From Moringa oleifera (Eukaryota > Streptophyta > Magnoliopsida > Brassicales > Moringaceae): a stretch of DNA of 64,000 bases. Position numbers and translations under genes: made by a program. Under the pieces are notes generated by a model, which saw only the letters and a list, made by a program, of their open reading frames with translations, ran no database searches and was not told where the DNA came from. Each line of letters starts with the position of its first letter. The first letter of the stretch is position 1. Location: assembly GCA_021397835.1 (NCBI GenBank), contig JAJFZO010000344.1, positions 5,890,001 to 5,954,000 of the forward strand, in the 5' to 3' direction. Shown here one piece after another: positions 36,627 through 49,039 of the stretch.

Positions 36627-38975
36627 ATATATGAAGAGATAGGAGAATAGAGGAGAGAATATAAGAAAGCTTAAGGCTTAATGAATGATTTAGGAGATTG
36701 GGAAGATGGCTATTTGTAGTGAAAATAGGTGATGATTCCATGGGAAAGTAATGTTGCATGTATGCCATGTGTACACTAAGAGATAAGGAGTAATGAGTCA
36801 GCAGAAGGGGATAGAATCTGTTCGTTGGTGACTGAATCCTCTATTGAGATGGAGGAAGACTTAACCATCTGCTGGATTTTTCAATTGGTATTTTAAATTC
36901 GTCAACAAGTATCAACGTAATAAAAATGTTTATCCCTTAGGTTCCTATCTCGAAATTGATCAATCGCATCCTCCGTGATGCTCGATAAAGATAATAATGT
37001 CAAGAGATGGTATTATTGACGTTATTCATAACAAAGATAAATAGCTGTCTCATCCATAGAAAATTAGAACAAGTCAATGCAACCAAATAATGAATTTGTA
37101 GTTGACATAAATTATAAAAGAGATAATACAAGTAGTTAGGGGAGGATTTTCTTTTTATTATAAAGTCAAATTTTATCCACTCACTGATATGATCGGAGGT
37201 TACTTATGTCACGATCATTGACTTTACGTGGAAATTGCTCTTTACCTATCATAATTACAACATTCATTATTTTTCGATAATGTCATTATATATATATATA
37301 TTTAAATTTAAAATTATAAATAAAAAATAAAATTTTTAATATAATTAATTTTAAATATTTTAAAAATTTTCATTGTTAAATATTTTCATTATTAAATTTT
37401 ATATAAATAATTTTTTACAAAATTTAAATAGAAATAAAAACAAAATAATTCAAATGATAATGCATGTAATTTATTTAATTGATAATAACGAATAAATTTG
37501 TTGAATAATTTAATTTAAAAATTAAAAGTTACTGTTTAATTTATCTTAAAATAAATAAATTTAATTAATTGATCTTAATTATTGAGTAAAGCTAACTAAA
37601 ACTCTTAGAATATAATTACTATTCAAGAATAGAGAGTAAAAGTAGGTAAAAAGAATGAATTCTTCGTTCTTTATTTGATCTTATCTTGGATCTCACATGA
37701 ATATTGGACTAAGAAATACGAGCGGCAATCTCAAGCTCCCACTGGATTAGTGCTCTCAAAGGTGTCCTAATTTTTCACTGTTTCTTTCTTCCTCATTATA
37801 CTTTACCAAAGAATCTTCTACGAAAAAAGATATCAAAGTTAATCATTTACTTAATTAATTTAATTTATTTAAAAATTTTATCTGTTTAATTATGTTTTAA
37901 TATATGATCATATTCTTGGATCATTATTATCTTTTATACTTATTTAAAAGAAAGTCTTGTTAAGTGATTTTGATTTTAAGGTTTTGTTATAGAGATTATT
38001 TATTTTTTATGGTTTGCTGTTATTCAAACATGGATGGTGATATAAGTTCATTACCTATTTTTTTAAAAAATTTATTAATTATTGAGATAAAATATTAATT
38101 TTTTAATTTTTAATTATAAATTTATATTTAAAATACAATTTTAAATAATATTTTATTTATATTTTTAATATTATAATAATTATTAAAATAAAATAATATT
38201 ATTTTAATTAATAATACATAAATTTATTTAAAAAATATACAAATAAATTTATAATAATTTATTTTGATTTCGAATTGAAGTAAATATATGAATGAATTCT
38301 GTTTTTGATTCTTGACATTTAAATAAACCATTTGTTTTAATTTCGATTTTTTTTTTTTTTTTTTGATTTCTATCTACTTGAATTCTTGTACATTATGAGC
38401 AAACAAGCCATTAACGCTAAAAGAATTGATTCACAGCAGACTTAACGATGACATTGAAGCATAGGAAATGGGGATGAGAGGAGGACAGGTGGTTCATGTC
38501 CCAATGGCTCTATCCACTCTGGCCAGTGGTCAGCAGGTTAGAAAGGCCGAGACCTTGTGGGCCTTGAAAGACCTTTACCATGATGGTTAGCCATTGGGCT
38601 GGACTAACTCTTTTTGGGCTAAATCACAGGGCCAGCTTACCCGGCAAATAGTGGGTCCCAGACACCCACGTAAAGCAGGGCGTGTCCACGAGCAAGAGAC
38701 ATGGTAAATCGGCAAGGAACGTGGAGACACGAGGAAGCCACGCGAGAGACAGGAAATGGACACGCGCCCCGGGAACGACACCAGAGCTTGCATGGGCTGA
38801 GGCTTTCAACTGCTGACCACACCTCACAGCATGACAAAGTACGGACGGCGTGATCTAAACCGTCTCGCTCTTCTTAGCAAACTCCGACTTCATTAATTAT
38901 TTTTAATTAATGGTATTATTTAACCCCTTAAATGGCGGGAATTTTAAATAACCAGACAACAAGCACAAATGCTCA
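36627..38975. other. Intergenic, GC-richer towards the BTSL promoter
   Basis: AT-rich to about 38440, then a GC-richer block (38440-38880) containing several ACGTG or CACG cores. No gene was seen; open frames in the GC block have no family resemblance. Confidence 0.5.
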
Positions 38976-38979
38976 CCGG

Positions 38980-39050
38980 CACGTGTGTTGCACCGCTCCT
39001 GCACTTCATGGATCTGGACTCTGGAGCGACTGAATGGCATGCTTATATAA
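38980..39050 (+). promoter_or_regulatory. G-box and TATA of the BTSL gene
   Basis: A CACGTG at 38980-38985 is followed about 60 bp later by TATATAA at 39044-39050. Iron-deficiency bHLH factors bind G-box-type E-boxes in promoters of BTS/BTSL genes in Arabidopsis; extension to this site is inference. A second possible start region lies near 39380 (AATAAAATAAAG), just before a GA-rich leader. Confidence 0.4.
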
Positions 39051-39502
39051 TTGTAGTAGGCACTAACTCCTCAAATAATTGGTTTTTGTTAAATGAATTT
39101 AAAATTCTGTTCTATTTTTTGTGAGTCTAATTTTTAAGTTTTGTACATGTTTTAGTTTCCGATGTGGTTGACTGAGTGGGTCGCTCGATATTTTGAATTC
39201 GAAGGTCCGGTCCGATTGGCAGACGGAGCCTGGTCCATTGTAGCCTCATCATCTTCAACCAAACACGCGCCGGAGAGCAGAAAACTCAAAAGGCAGGAGA
39301 GGATACATGTCACCTTTGGCCCCTCTTTGTTATTCAGTTACAAAAGTCTGCATCAACCTGCGTGGCAACCCCTGTTCATCCCAATAAAATAAAGTTTGAA
39401 GAAATAAAGAAAGAGACAAGGCAATTTCAAGGCAGTATTAGACATAGAGAGATACGGAGAGAGAGACAGAGGGAGAGCCTTAAAAATCCATCTCCATCCC
39501 TG

Positions 39503-39655
39503 ATGCAGGACCTTCCTTTCTTCTCACTTTTCTCCCAGTTCATGGTGCCTGTTGGCTCTGCTTCTGCGCCGGATGGGCGGTGGCGATTCTCGAAGAGGCA
39601 ATCCGGACGAGAACCAGGAGGAGGACCAACCGCCGCCGCCCTTCCCGCCAGTTGA
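39503..39655 (+). CDS. Upstream ORF overlapping the BTSL start
   Basis: An ORF of 50 codons plus stop begins at ATG 39503 (a second in-frame ATG at 39542). It runs past the BTSL start codon at 39573 in another frame. If the transcript begins upstream of 39503, this overlapping uORF would reduce BTSL translation by forcing leaky scanning. There is no evidence that the peptide itself is conserved. Confidence 0.35.
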   Translation: MQDLPFFSLFSQFMVPVGSASAPDGRWRFSKRQSGREPGGGPTAAALPAS

Positions 39656-42600
39656 GGCGGCGGCGGTGACGGCGGAGAATTACTCTTCCGGTCGTCTGGC
39701 GGATGATCCGGTACTCCTGCTGGTCTATTTCCACAAGGCTCTCCGTTCGGAGCTCGCCGAGCTCCGTCGCCTCGCTGTTTCTGCAGCTGAGAGTGTGTCC
39801 CACAGCCGGGACCTCGTCACTGAGCTCATCCGTCGGTTTGAATTCCTGAAACTTGTGTATAAGTATCATTGTGCGGCTGAAGATGAGGTTAGTGGGCTAT
39901 CTTCAGTTTCTCTATGGTTGCTAAGAAAAGGAGAGGAAAGGAAAGAAAGAGAAATAATTTCAGTTCTAGCAGTTGTGTGAAACTCAATTTCAACTTTGTT
40001 GTTAGTTGCAATTGTGAGCGGTGTTTTGGTAACTGTGAAGAAGAGGAGGAAAACTGTGAATTGTTGTGCAGTTTCACTAAGCTCCCGATGTTTGATCAAG
40101 GCTTTTTAAGATTATCTTATTTGTTGTGGTTTAAAACTTAGCCTCTAAAAAGTTGCTACAGAGGCAACATCGAGAGAGAAACCATTCAAAATTCTGTGTT
40201 GGTTGCCAATGCATATAATTTAGTCAATGTTTTTAGTTGTACATTCAGTCCAACTGCAGGAAAATCCAACTTCCACTTTTTTCTAAAAACTTACATTTAT
40301 ATGCCCCTAGAACATTTTTTGCAATAAGCAATGAAGAAAAATAGTTAATTTAAGTAGTGAATAAGGAATAGATAATATTCTTGTTGCATTTAATTAATTG
40401 CAGTGATTAACTTTATCCACTGTAGTTGCCATATATAACATCATTTTCAGCCAAATGAGACAAACTTCTGGCATCGACTTCTGGTTCAAATAACATAAAG
40501 ATTTCTATGAAGCAATGATCTTGCACTATTTTATTGGAAAAAGTTGCTTTAAAGCAACTGATTTTCTAATGAAGCTTGTTAGTTATTTATTAGTCACACT
40601 GTTAGATGTAAATTAGTGAGGTTAATAGCATTTTTGAAAATTTATAATTAAGATTTTAGGTTGTGAACTTATATATCAAGTATGGATCTATTTTTATGTT
40701 ATTTCTTTTTGTTCAAATATCTTACACTTGCCATTTGCCGATGTAAATTTTGAAAAAAAAAAGAAAAAAGAAAGGACTGGAGGAAACCATTAATGATTGA
40801 CTCTTTCAAACAAATGTGCATGGTGCAACACATCATCTACTTTAATATGAAACCTTTTATATTGTGTACAATTTCATGAGAAGAACTTAAATTTTCTTGG
40901 CAGGTTGTCTTCTTAGCACTAGATATGCATGTTAAAAATGTCGCTTTTACATACTCGCTTGAACATGGAGGCATAGATGATCTTTTCGGCTCTATTTTTC
41001 GTTGCTTGAATGTCTCAGTGGAGGATGATGGAAAACCTTCCAAGGCACTTCAAGAACTCGTTTATTCCATCGGTACAATCCAGTCTGTTATTTGTCACCA
41101 TATGCTGAAAGAGGAGCAGCAGGTAGCATTTATACTTCTTTGTTGATGATATTTTTCAATTACTGTACTATGTTGCTCTGAAATTGTCTCTTAATTACAA
41201 TTACTTTTGTGCACTTCTTGACATTCTTTCCAAACTGGGGTGCTCTTAAAGTTGCTGCAATCAGTTGGAGTCTTTTACAGGGTTGATTGTACAAGTACAT
41301 TAATCTCTGAGCTACCATAAAACTTCCATTCAGTCATGGCATTGCTAATTGATTGTACATAGTATTTTCTCTCTCTCACTTGTATGAAGAGGATATGCTT
41401 CATTTTCGGTGGGATGATCAAATATCTCAAATGACTTTGTTGACAACCTCTTATTTTCTGAAAACTAATAAATTGTTAATGCTGATGTTAGATTGGTGCT
41501 TTGCTCTTTAAATTATTCTATTCTGGTGGCTAGCATGCTTTGATTCAGATGGGAGTTAAGGGAAAGAAGTGAGGAAAGAAACCACAAATAAACAGACCAG
41601 AAGCTGATCATGGAAATATTTTAAGTGATGTAGGACCATTAAGTATCTGAAGAAATCATTAGAAGCTTTTGTTATTGATGTGATTCAAGACAAGTTGATG
41701 CCTATCTCATGAAGTATGAAGAGCTTAGTCAAGACATTAAAATCATAATCCTAGCTTCACATTTTATTTTTGTCTTTTTCCTTTTTTTGGTGGTTGGATT
41801 TCCATTCCAACAATTGCAACAATTATTTGACACCACTATTCTAGAAAGCCACTAGTGCAGGTAAAATAAGTTGATTATACTGAATGAAATGTTATATGGC
41901 AGGCAAATTTTCAGCCACAGACCGTGCATCATTGATGACTGCATGTACTTGTACTTAAATTTGTTATGAAGTAAAGAACTTGTCCAGTGTTCATACGGGG
42001 AAGAGTATGAAATTTAATAGAAAAATTTAACTCCCATAATGTTTTAGATAGGTTGCACAGCTGGATGTTACTGAGTCAAGGATCTATCTCACTGTTCTTG
42101 AACATAATAATTTCCAACTACATATCTTTAATGATGATTCATCCTTTTTTTGTTCATCTAAAATTCACGTATGTAGCTTTACATCTAACTCTGGTGTGTT
42201 TATTATGATCCTATGCATGAGGTGCAGGTTTATACTCTATTGATGCAGCACTTCTCTTTCCAAGAGCAGGCTTTGCTAATGTGGCAGTTCCTTTGTAGTG
42301 TTCCCATTATGTTACTACAAGACTGTCTGCCATGGATGGTTTCCTTTCTTTCTCCAGATGATCAAGTGAATGTTGTGCATTGTTTACAGGAAGTTATTCC
42401 TCAGGACGAGTCTCTGCAAGAGGTATATCCTGAGCTAAATTCTAGCCATAGTTTGAATCAGTTTCTGATTTGTGACAAGTTGAATTTTATTTTTGAAGGT
42501 AGTAATTTCTTGGCTTGGCGAAAATAATCAAACCTTTTATGGGGCTTGTTCGATGATTGGGAGAGGATATAAATATCTCGATGGGTCTGCAAATATGAAA

Positions 42601-45600
42601 AATATACTCCATAAAAATGCTGGACACCAACCAGTTGATGGTCTTCACATTTGGCACAGAGCAATCAGGAAAGATCTGAACGAAATTGTGGAGGAGCTAT
42701 CCCAAATGAAGAGCTCAAGCAGTTTTCCACATCTAGATTTGGTAGTTGTCCGACTCAAATTCCTTTGTGATGTCCTCATCTTCTACAGGTGATTACTATG
42801 GTTGCCGAAGAACTCTGTTCTTGCTAGGCAATGTTGTCCTTTACAATGTGCCGAGTAATTTCTTTCTTTCTCTGTCTGTGTTTGTGTTATGCTAGGAAAT
42901 TTACCTCTTATTTCTTTGTTCATTTACAGCAATGCATTAGAGAAGTTCTTTTATCCTGTGTTAACTGAAATCAATGGTCATCAGTTTCGGGGAAGTGGAC
43001 AGTTCCCCATAGAAAATCATATTGGAAATTTACAGCGGTTGCTACACCACGAGGCTCAAAGTGATCCACAACTGCTCCAGTTTGTTGAGAAGCTTTTCGG
43101 GGAACTACAGTATTTTGTGGTGGACATTAGCATGTACTTTGCTGTTCAAGAAGTGGAGGTAAACTGCTATTATTTTTTCTGAGGATAAGAATCTATGGGT
43201 TGCAGTTAAATCCATAGCTCTCTTATGTTAGTACCTCTTTGTAACTGGATGCATAAGCTAAGTAATATCTTGCAGGAATATTCGTTGCTTCTCTGCTAAT
43301 TTCTTCTTCTTTTTTAATGAAAAATTAGTTTATTTACACAGGCACTAAGCTAATTAGTCATCAAACTTCTTGTTGGATTATCATTTAACACTTTGTCCAG
43401 TTTTTATCAGGTATTCCCCATCATTAGCAAGAACTGCACCCATGAAACGCAGCAACAGCTTCTTTATATGAGCCTTCATGTGTTGCCACTTGGGTTGCTG
43501 AAGTGTGTGATTACTTGGTTTTCAGCATTTTTGTCTGAGGATGAATCCCAGTCTATTTTTCAGAGCATTAGCCATGAAGATTCTTTGGTTAATAAGTATT
43601 TTTCAAACCTTTTACTGGAGTGGTTCCACATTGGTTATTCAGGAAAAACCTCAGTTGAAAACTTCAGGAAGCACTTGCAGAAAATTTTCAAGAGCAGATG
43701 CTCTTTTCTACCTGAGCTAGTCAAGGAACCTGCTGGTTCTTCCTCCTCAAGTTCAGTTAAGCAACCCTGCAAAAGATCTAATCCTAAGCTGATGGCACGT
43801 GTCACTCCCCACGAGGGCAAGAAGTCTTTGTCTTATTCATCGTCAGGCTGCCATACTACTAACAAGTGTGAGACACCCTACTCCAGCGGGGTGAATCTGC
43901 ATATATTTTTCCCAGGAACAATAAGGCCACTGCATCCCTTTCCTCATTTTTCTGGTGAGCAGAGTAGTTCTTCCTTTGTTAATGAATTAATTCCAGTGGA
44001 TCTGATTTTCTTCTGCCACAAGGCCATGAAGAAAGATTTGGACTATCTTGTCTTTGGTTCTGCTCGGTTGGCTGAAAATATTGAGTTTCTTGGGGAGTTC
44101 TGCCAGCGGTTCCATGTCATACAGTTTCTGTGTCAGATTCATAGCAATGCAGAGGATGAAATTGCCTTTCCAGCTTTGGAGGCGAAAGGAAAAGTCCAAA
44201 ACATTAGCCATGCCTACGCCATGGACCACGAACTGGAAGTTGAATACTTCAGTAAAATATCCCTCATTTTAGACGAGATTTCTGAACTTAACATCTCTGT
44301 ATCTAGTACGGATTCCAAAACACTGGATCAGAGAAATTTGAAACATCATCAGCTATGTATAAATCTCCAGGACATGTGCAAATCAATTCATAAATTATTG
44401 TCTGACCATCTCCATCGAGAAGAACTTCAGCTTTGGCCTTTATTCAAAGAATGCTTGTCCATCAAAGAGCAAGAAAAGATCATAGCATGTATGCTTGGAC
44501 GGATGCCCGCGGAAATGTTGCAAGAAATGATTCCCTGGCTAATGGCATCTTTAACACCAGAAGAACAACATGCTGCAATGTCCTTATGGCGCCAGGCTGC
44601 AAAAAGAACTATGTTTGATGAATGGTTAGCAGAATGGTGGGAGGGATATGAGACAGCCAAGGTGCCAGAGGACTTGGATAACCCTCTCTCGTTCACTGAA
44701 GATCCCTTGGAGATTATCTCCACATATCTTTCTAAAGAAGTCGATGGTGAACCAAGAGGAATTTTCTGTGACAATGGTGTAAATTTTCCGCAAACTGATC
44801 ATGTCTGTGCTGACATTAAGCCATTAGAAAAGTCCAGTGTGGCTGATAAGCCAGAGTTTTATAATGGAGAACATAATTATCATGAATGTTTAGAATGTTC
44901 AGGGATATATGATGAGGGTGACAAGGAGACTTTTTATGAAGTGGGTAATATCACTGGCCAGATCAGCAGCAATCAAGGTCAACCTTTTCAAGTAACTCAG
45001 AAGTCCAGGCAATATGAGCATCTTCTGACCATAAGTCAAGAAGATCTCGAGGCTGCAATAAGAAGAGTATCCCGTGACTCATCCTTAGATGCACGGAAGA
45101 AATCTTATATAATGCAGAACTTGCTAATGAGGTTAGTACTACTTTTCTCTTTCATTTTTAGGAGAAAATTCTTGGACCTCTTTGCAAATTCTGTCAAGAA
45201 CTGAAGATTGTGCATTGCTAGCATGAGAACCAAAAATCAACTTTCATATGGATAGGAGAATTTTGGCACACCTCACATATATATAGGAGAACAGACAAAA
45301 TTCTATGAACTTGCTCTATACAAAAGGATGGACTTCTTTTTACAACTTTATCTTTTATTTTTTATTACCAACAGAAGAAGACGACAATTCTGCCTAAATG
45401 AGAAACATAGAAAAGATGTTGGCTGACATCTCCCTTATGCCTGGAAAACTTGTGTCTTATTCTCTTCTTTCTATGATGCATGACACTAGCTTCCACACCA
45501 TTTCAGCCGCTGGATTATTAGGCAACAGATGGAAGGAACCATCCCAAGAAATGGGGAAGAAATTCCTGGTCGCTGTCCATCTTACCGAGACCCTTTGGAA

Positions 45601-48430
45601 CTAACCTTTGGTTGCAAGCATTACAAGAGAAACTGTAAGCTTTTTACCCCCTGTTGCAACCAGCTTTTTACATGCATACGTTGCCATGATGAGGTGGCTG
45701 ATCACTTGGTGGATAGGTATGTCTCATTATTTCTAAAGCTTTTACCTCTCCACTTCTAAGTTTCTATTTTTCTTATTCTTCTTTTCACATTCTTCTGCTG
45801 TTATACAGGAAATCTATTACAAAGATGATGTGCATGAAATGTCTATTTATTCAGCCAATTGGGCCAATGTGCTCAAGTGTTTTATGCAATAATTTAGCTA
45901 TGGGAAGATACTATTGCAAAATCTGCAAATTGTTTGATGATGAAAGGTACTCCTCTTCCTTGTGGTCCATTTTTTTCAGCTGCTTCATGCAGCTCATGAA
46001 CCAATTGATTGAGGTTTTTCTTTTTCTTTTTCTTTTTGGGGGGTGGGTGAGTAGTAGTGTTGGTGTGAGAGGGGAAGGGCTTGGCTCATTGATTTGCTGA
46101 TCTCAGCCTGCAGGCATTAACAGCCAACAATGGATTCACACCTTAACAATGTCTAAGTTCCTGCTGGTCACAACAATAGAAACTAGGTTTAGTGCTAAAT
46201 TGTTCTTGTAGCATGCCCAGTATAACGCAACAAAGAATTGGATACTCAGAGTTTTTGGCCCGGAACCACTGGATGCCACTGTTGAATGTGAATTGAGGGC
46301 TGAAATTTAACCTTGCGAATTTAAAAATTGTGTCCATGTCAAGATGGAATGTCAATCAACATTTGAATTCTTAGATCAGAGAGAAAAGAGAAAATGATTG
46401 GTTTGCTTTTATGTTTTGGGGAATCAATCTTAGCTTTCATTTATTGAGGACACCTGAACAAATGACTTTCCCTTTAACCTGGCTTTGTAGACATCACTAC
46501 AAAGTGCCCAAGTCTTTGAAACTTTGACCACTGCCTCAGGTTGAAAAGCAAGTCCCTTAACATTCTAAGGGGCACTTGGTCTTTGATATGGTGCCCTGGC
46601 AGCTCATGACCATTAAGTTTATTTGTGTAGCTGTCTCATTATGATATATGTATGACTCGACATCTAATGTTTCAGGCAACTCTTTGAGTCCTCAAAAGTT
46701 TTCAATTTCCAACATGATCTAAGCTAATTCCTTGTCATGATTCATCATGATAATGCATGTAAGCCAAGTGACACATGCATTATATACTCTAATACTCTAT
46801 GATGTGAAAACTAGGGGGATGAACCATCAAGACACTCTCCAGGCTGCAGGATCTAGTTGTAGAAGTAATTAAGAAAAGTAGAACCTTGTCACCTTATTAT
46901 TTTGAAAATTAGATCCTGTTCCAGCTGATACTTTTATTTTGTCTTCTATGTGTCAACTTCTTCCAGCACATAGTTTGATGCTTTTCATCATTACAGGTGG
47001 TTCTATTTTCATCTGTTCGTTTCATGTTCCTTATTAATTGGGACATTGGATGAGATCTGCTGAGCTCATATTTACCTATTTGCTACTAAGTAGATATTCA
47101 ACCAATTCCTAATTGGTCAAGTGGTTGACCTAGAACTTTTCGACAGGGAAATATATCACTGCCCTTATTGTAACCTCTGCCGAGTGGGGAAGGGATTGGG
47201 CATTGACTACTTCCATTGCATGAACTGCAATGCTTGCATGTCAAAGTCTCTTTTTGTGCACATATGTAGAGAGAAATCTTTGGAGGATAATTGCCCAATT
47301 TGCCATGAATACATCTTCACATCCAGCTCTCCGGTAAAGGCACTTCCATGTGGTCATGTGATGCACTCGGCATGTTTTCAGGTACTTGATTCTGACAATC
47401 ATTCCCCAGTTATACAGAAAAGCCTGTGTATATATTCAGACTAATTATCCTTCTGATTTGGTTCTGGTTCAGGAGTATACCTGTACTCACTATACATGCC
47501 CAATTTGTACCAAATCGCTTGGGGACATGCAGGTCAGCTATTGATTCAACTAGTCTTTTTTCAGTTAGTTTCACGTTCTCATCAAAGCACTGAGCCATAC
47601 TGCATAATCATATATAGGTGCAAATATTCTTAGCATTAGATTGCACTCAAAATGCAGTCGCATTTTATAAGGAGCAAGATGGACACAACATCAAAACGAT
47701 GAATCTGGAAGAAGATCAAATTATTCATCATTTAAAAATATACATTTAAATGCAATAAGCTTATTTTGGTTAAATGACAGATATTTCTCTTCTCTGGGAA
47801 ACTTAAAAACTACGGAAGTATGTTTTTCTAAATATTTTCTGCTTAAGATCTGGATCAAACGGTGAGATTAAGAGATTTACAAGGTCATACGTTCTAACAT
47901 TAAATTGTATAAAACTAATATGGCATACACATTATTGATGCATGAAAGTATCGCAAAGAAAATGGGCATGCATGCCATGTGAACTAAATGAGGGACATAA
48001 TTCGCCAAGCTGATAACAAAAAATGATGTGTCATGTGTATCTCAGATTCTTTAAATTTTCTGATTCAGTCACTCTCTTTAGGATCACTGTTTATGCTTTT
48101 ACAAGTGATTGAAGCCTACCAGCCATTACACCAGTTCATATATCTAAGAATTTCTTGCAGGTATACTTTAGGATGTTGGATGCATTGTTGGCTGATGAAA
48201 AAATTCCAGATGAGTATGCTGGTCAAACTCAGGTTCAATATGATCTGTTTCCTTGCTTACTGTACTCTTTCTTTTCTATTGCATGGTGCAATTGAAAATA
48301 TGCTGTTTTGACTGGAAATTAATTGCAGGTCATACTATGTAATGACTGTGAGAGAAAAGGACGAGCTCCTTTCCATTGGCTTTATCACAAATGCTCCTAC
48401 TGTGGTTCCTACAATACCAGACTTCTTTGA
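39573..48430 (+). CDS. BTSL: BRUTUS-like hemerythrin/RING E3 ubiquitin ligase
   Basis: Iron-sensing E3 ligase; Arabidopsis BTS and BTSL proteins target bHLH regulators of iron uptake. Twelve exons: 39573-39887, 40904-41122, 42228-42422, 42499-42788, 42930-43158, 43411-45131, 45507-45716, 45809-45946, 47147-47381, 47473-47532, 48161-48232, 48329-48430. Every junction keeps phase, giving 1261 residues, the BTSL size. Hemerythrin domain 1 (about 40-240) has YFHKALRSEL, YKYHCAAEDE, YSLEHGG and HHMLKEEQ. Domain 2 (about 275-470) keeps IWHRAIRKDL but lacks later ligands. Domain 3 (about 610-800) is complete: FFCHKAMKKDL, HSNAEDE, MDHELEVEY, DHLHREEL. Then come CHY (FGCKHYKRNC) and CTCHY zinc fingers, RING (CPICHEY to CPICTKS) and a C-terminal zinc ribbon. 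Two full plus one degraded hemerythrin domain fits BTSL rather than BTS. ATG 39573 opens the first exon in frame. Confidence 0.95.
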
Positions 48431-49039
48431 CCCTCTCCCATGGATATTGTCTATTTGATTCTTTTGACCGGGATCTTGACCCTATAGGTTATGAATCAGA
48501 ACCCTTTTATGAATATGTAAATACTTTAGTCATAGGACGCTAGCAATTTCAACTTGAGATGTGTTATTGATTCTCTGTGTATTGGTATAGCAAGTTGGAT
48601 CACTTCTTATCAAACAAGCAATATCAACTTGAGATGACTGTGATGCGGTTGCAACCTTAATGCAGCTGAGAGACTTTTTTCTAGGTGATGCATCGCTGCA
48701 ATTTTCCAGAGTTTCCAGTTTCTGCTAATAATGATAGATGTGCAACATTGTAGAGCAAAATGCGTTGCAATATTTATTTTCTATTATTCATAAACGTGTC
48801 AGATATTTTATTTTGTTTCATGTACTGTAATTTAAACTCAGAATATATATATGATTTTGTCTTCTCTACCTAAAGTTCATTAATTTTTTTTTTTGTAAGT
48901 TCTTAGTTTTCTTGGTAGAATTATAACCATTTTCATTCGCAGGAAAGTTCAGCATTATTATTGTCACACTAATTGCATGCTTGATTCATACTAGCTGCAA
49001 GTGATGGCATAGGGTAGTATCATTATTATTCAGTTAACC
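48431..49039. other. BTSL 3' UTR and intergenic
   Basis: The 3' UTR of BTSL probably ends near 48800, and nothing else is recognised. Confidence 0.5.

Noticed and set aside
44427..44774. Open frame of 115 codons antisense to BTSL exon 6
   Set aside because: It lies wholly opposite a well-supported hemerythrin-domain exon.
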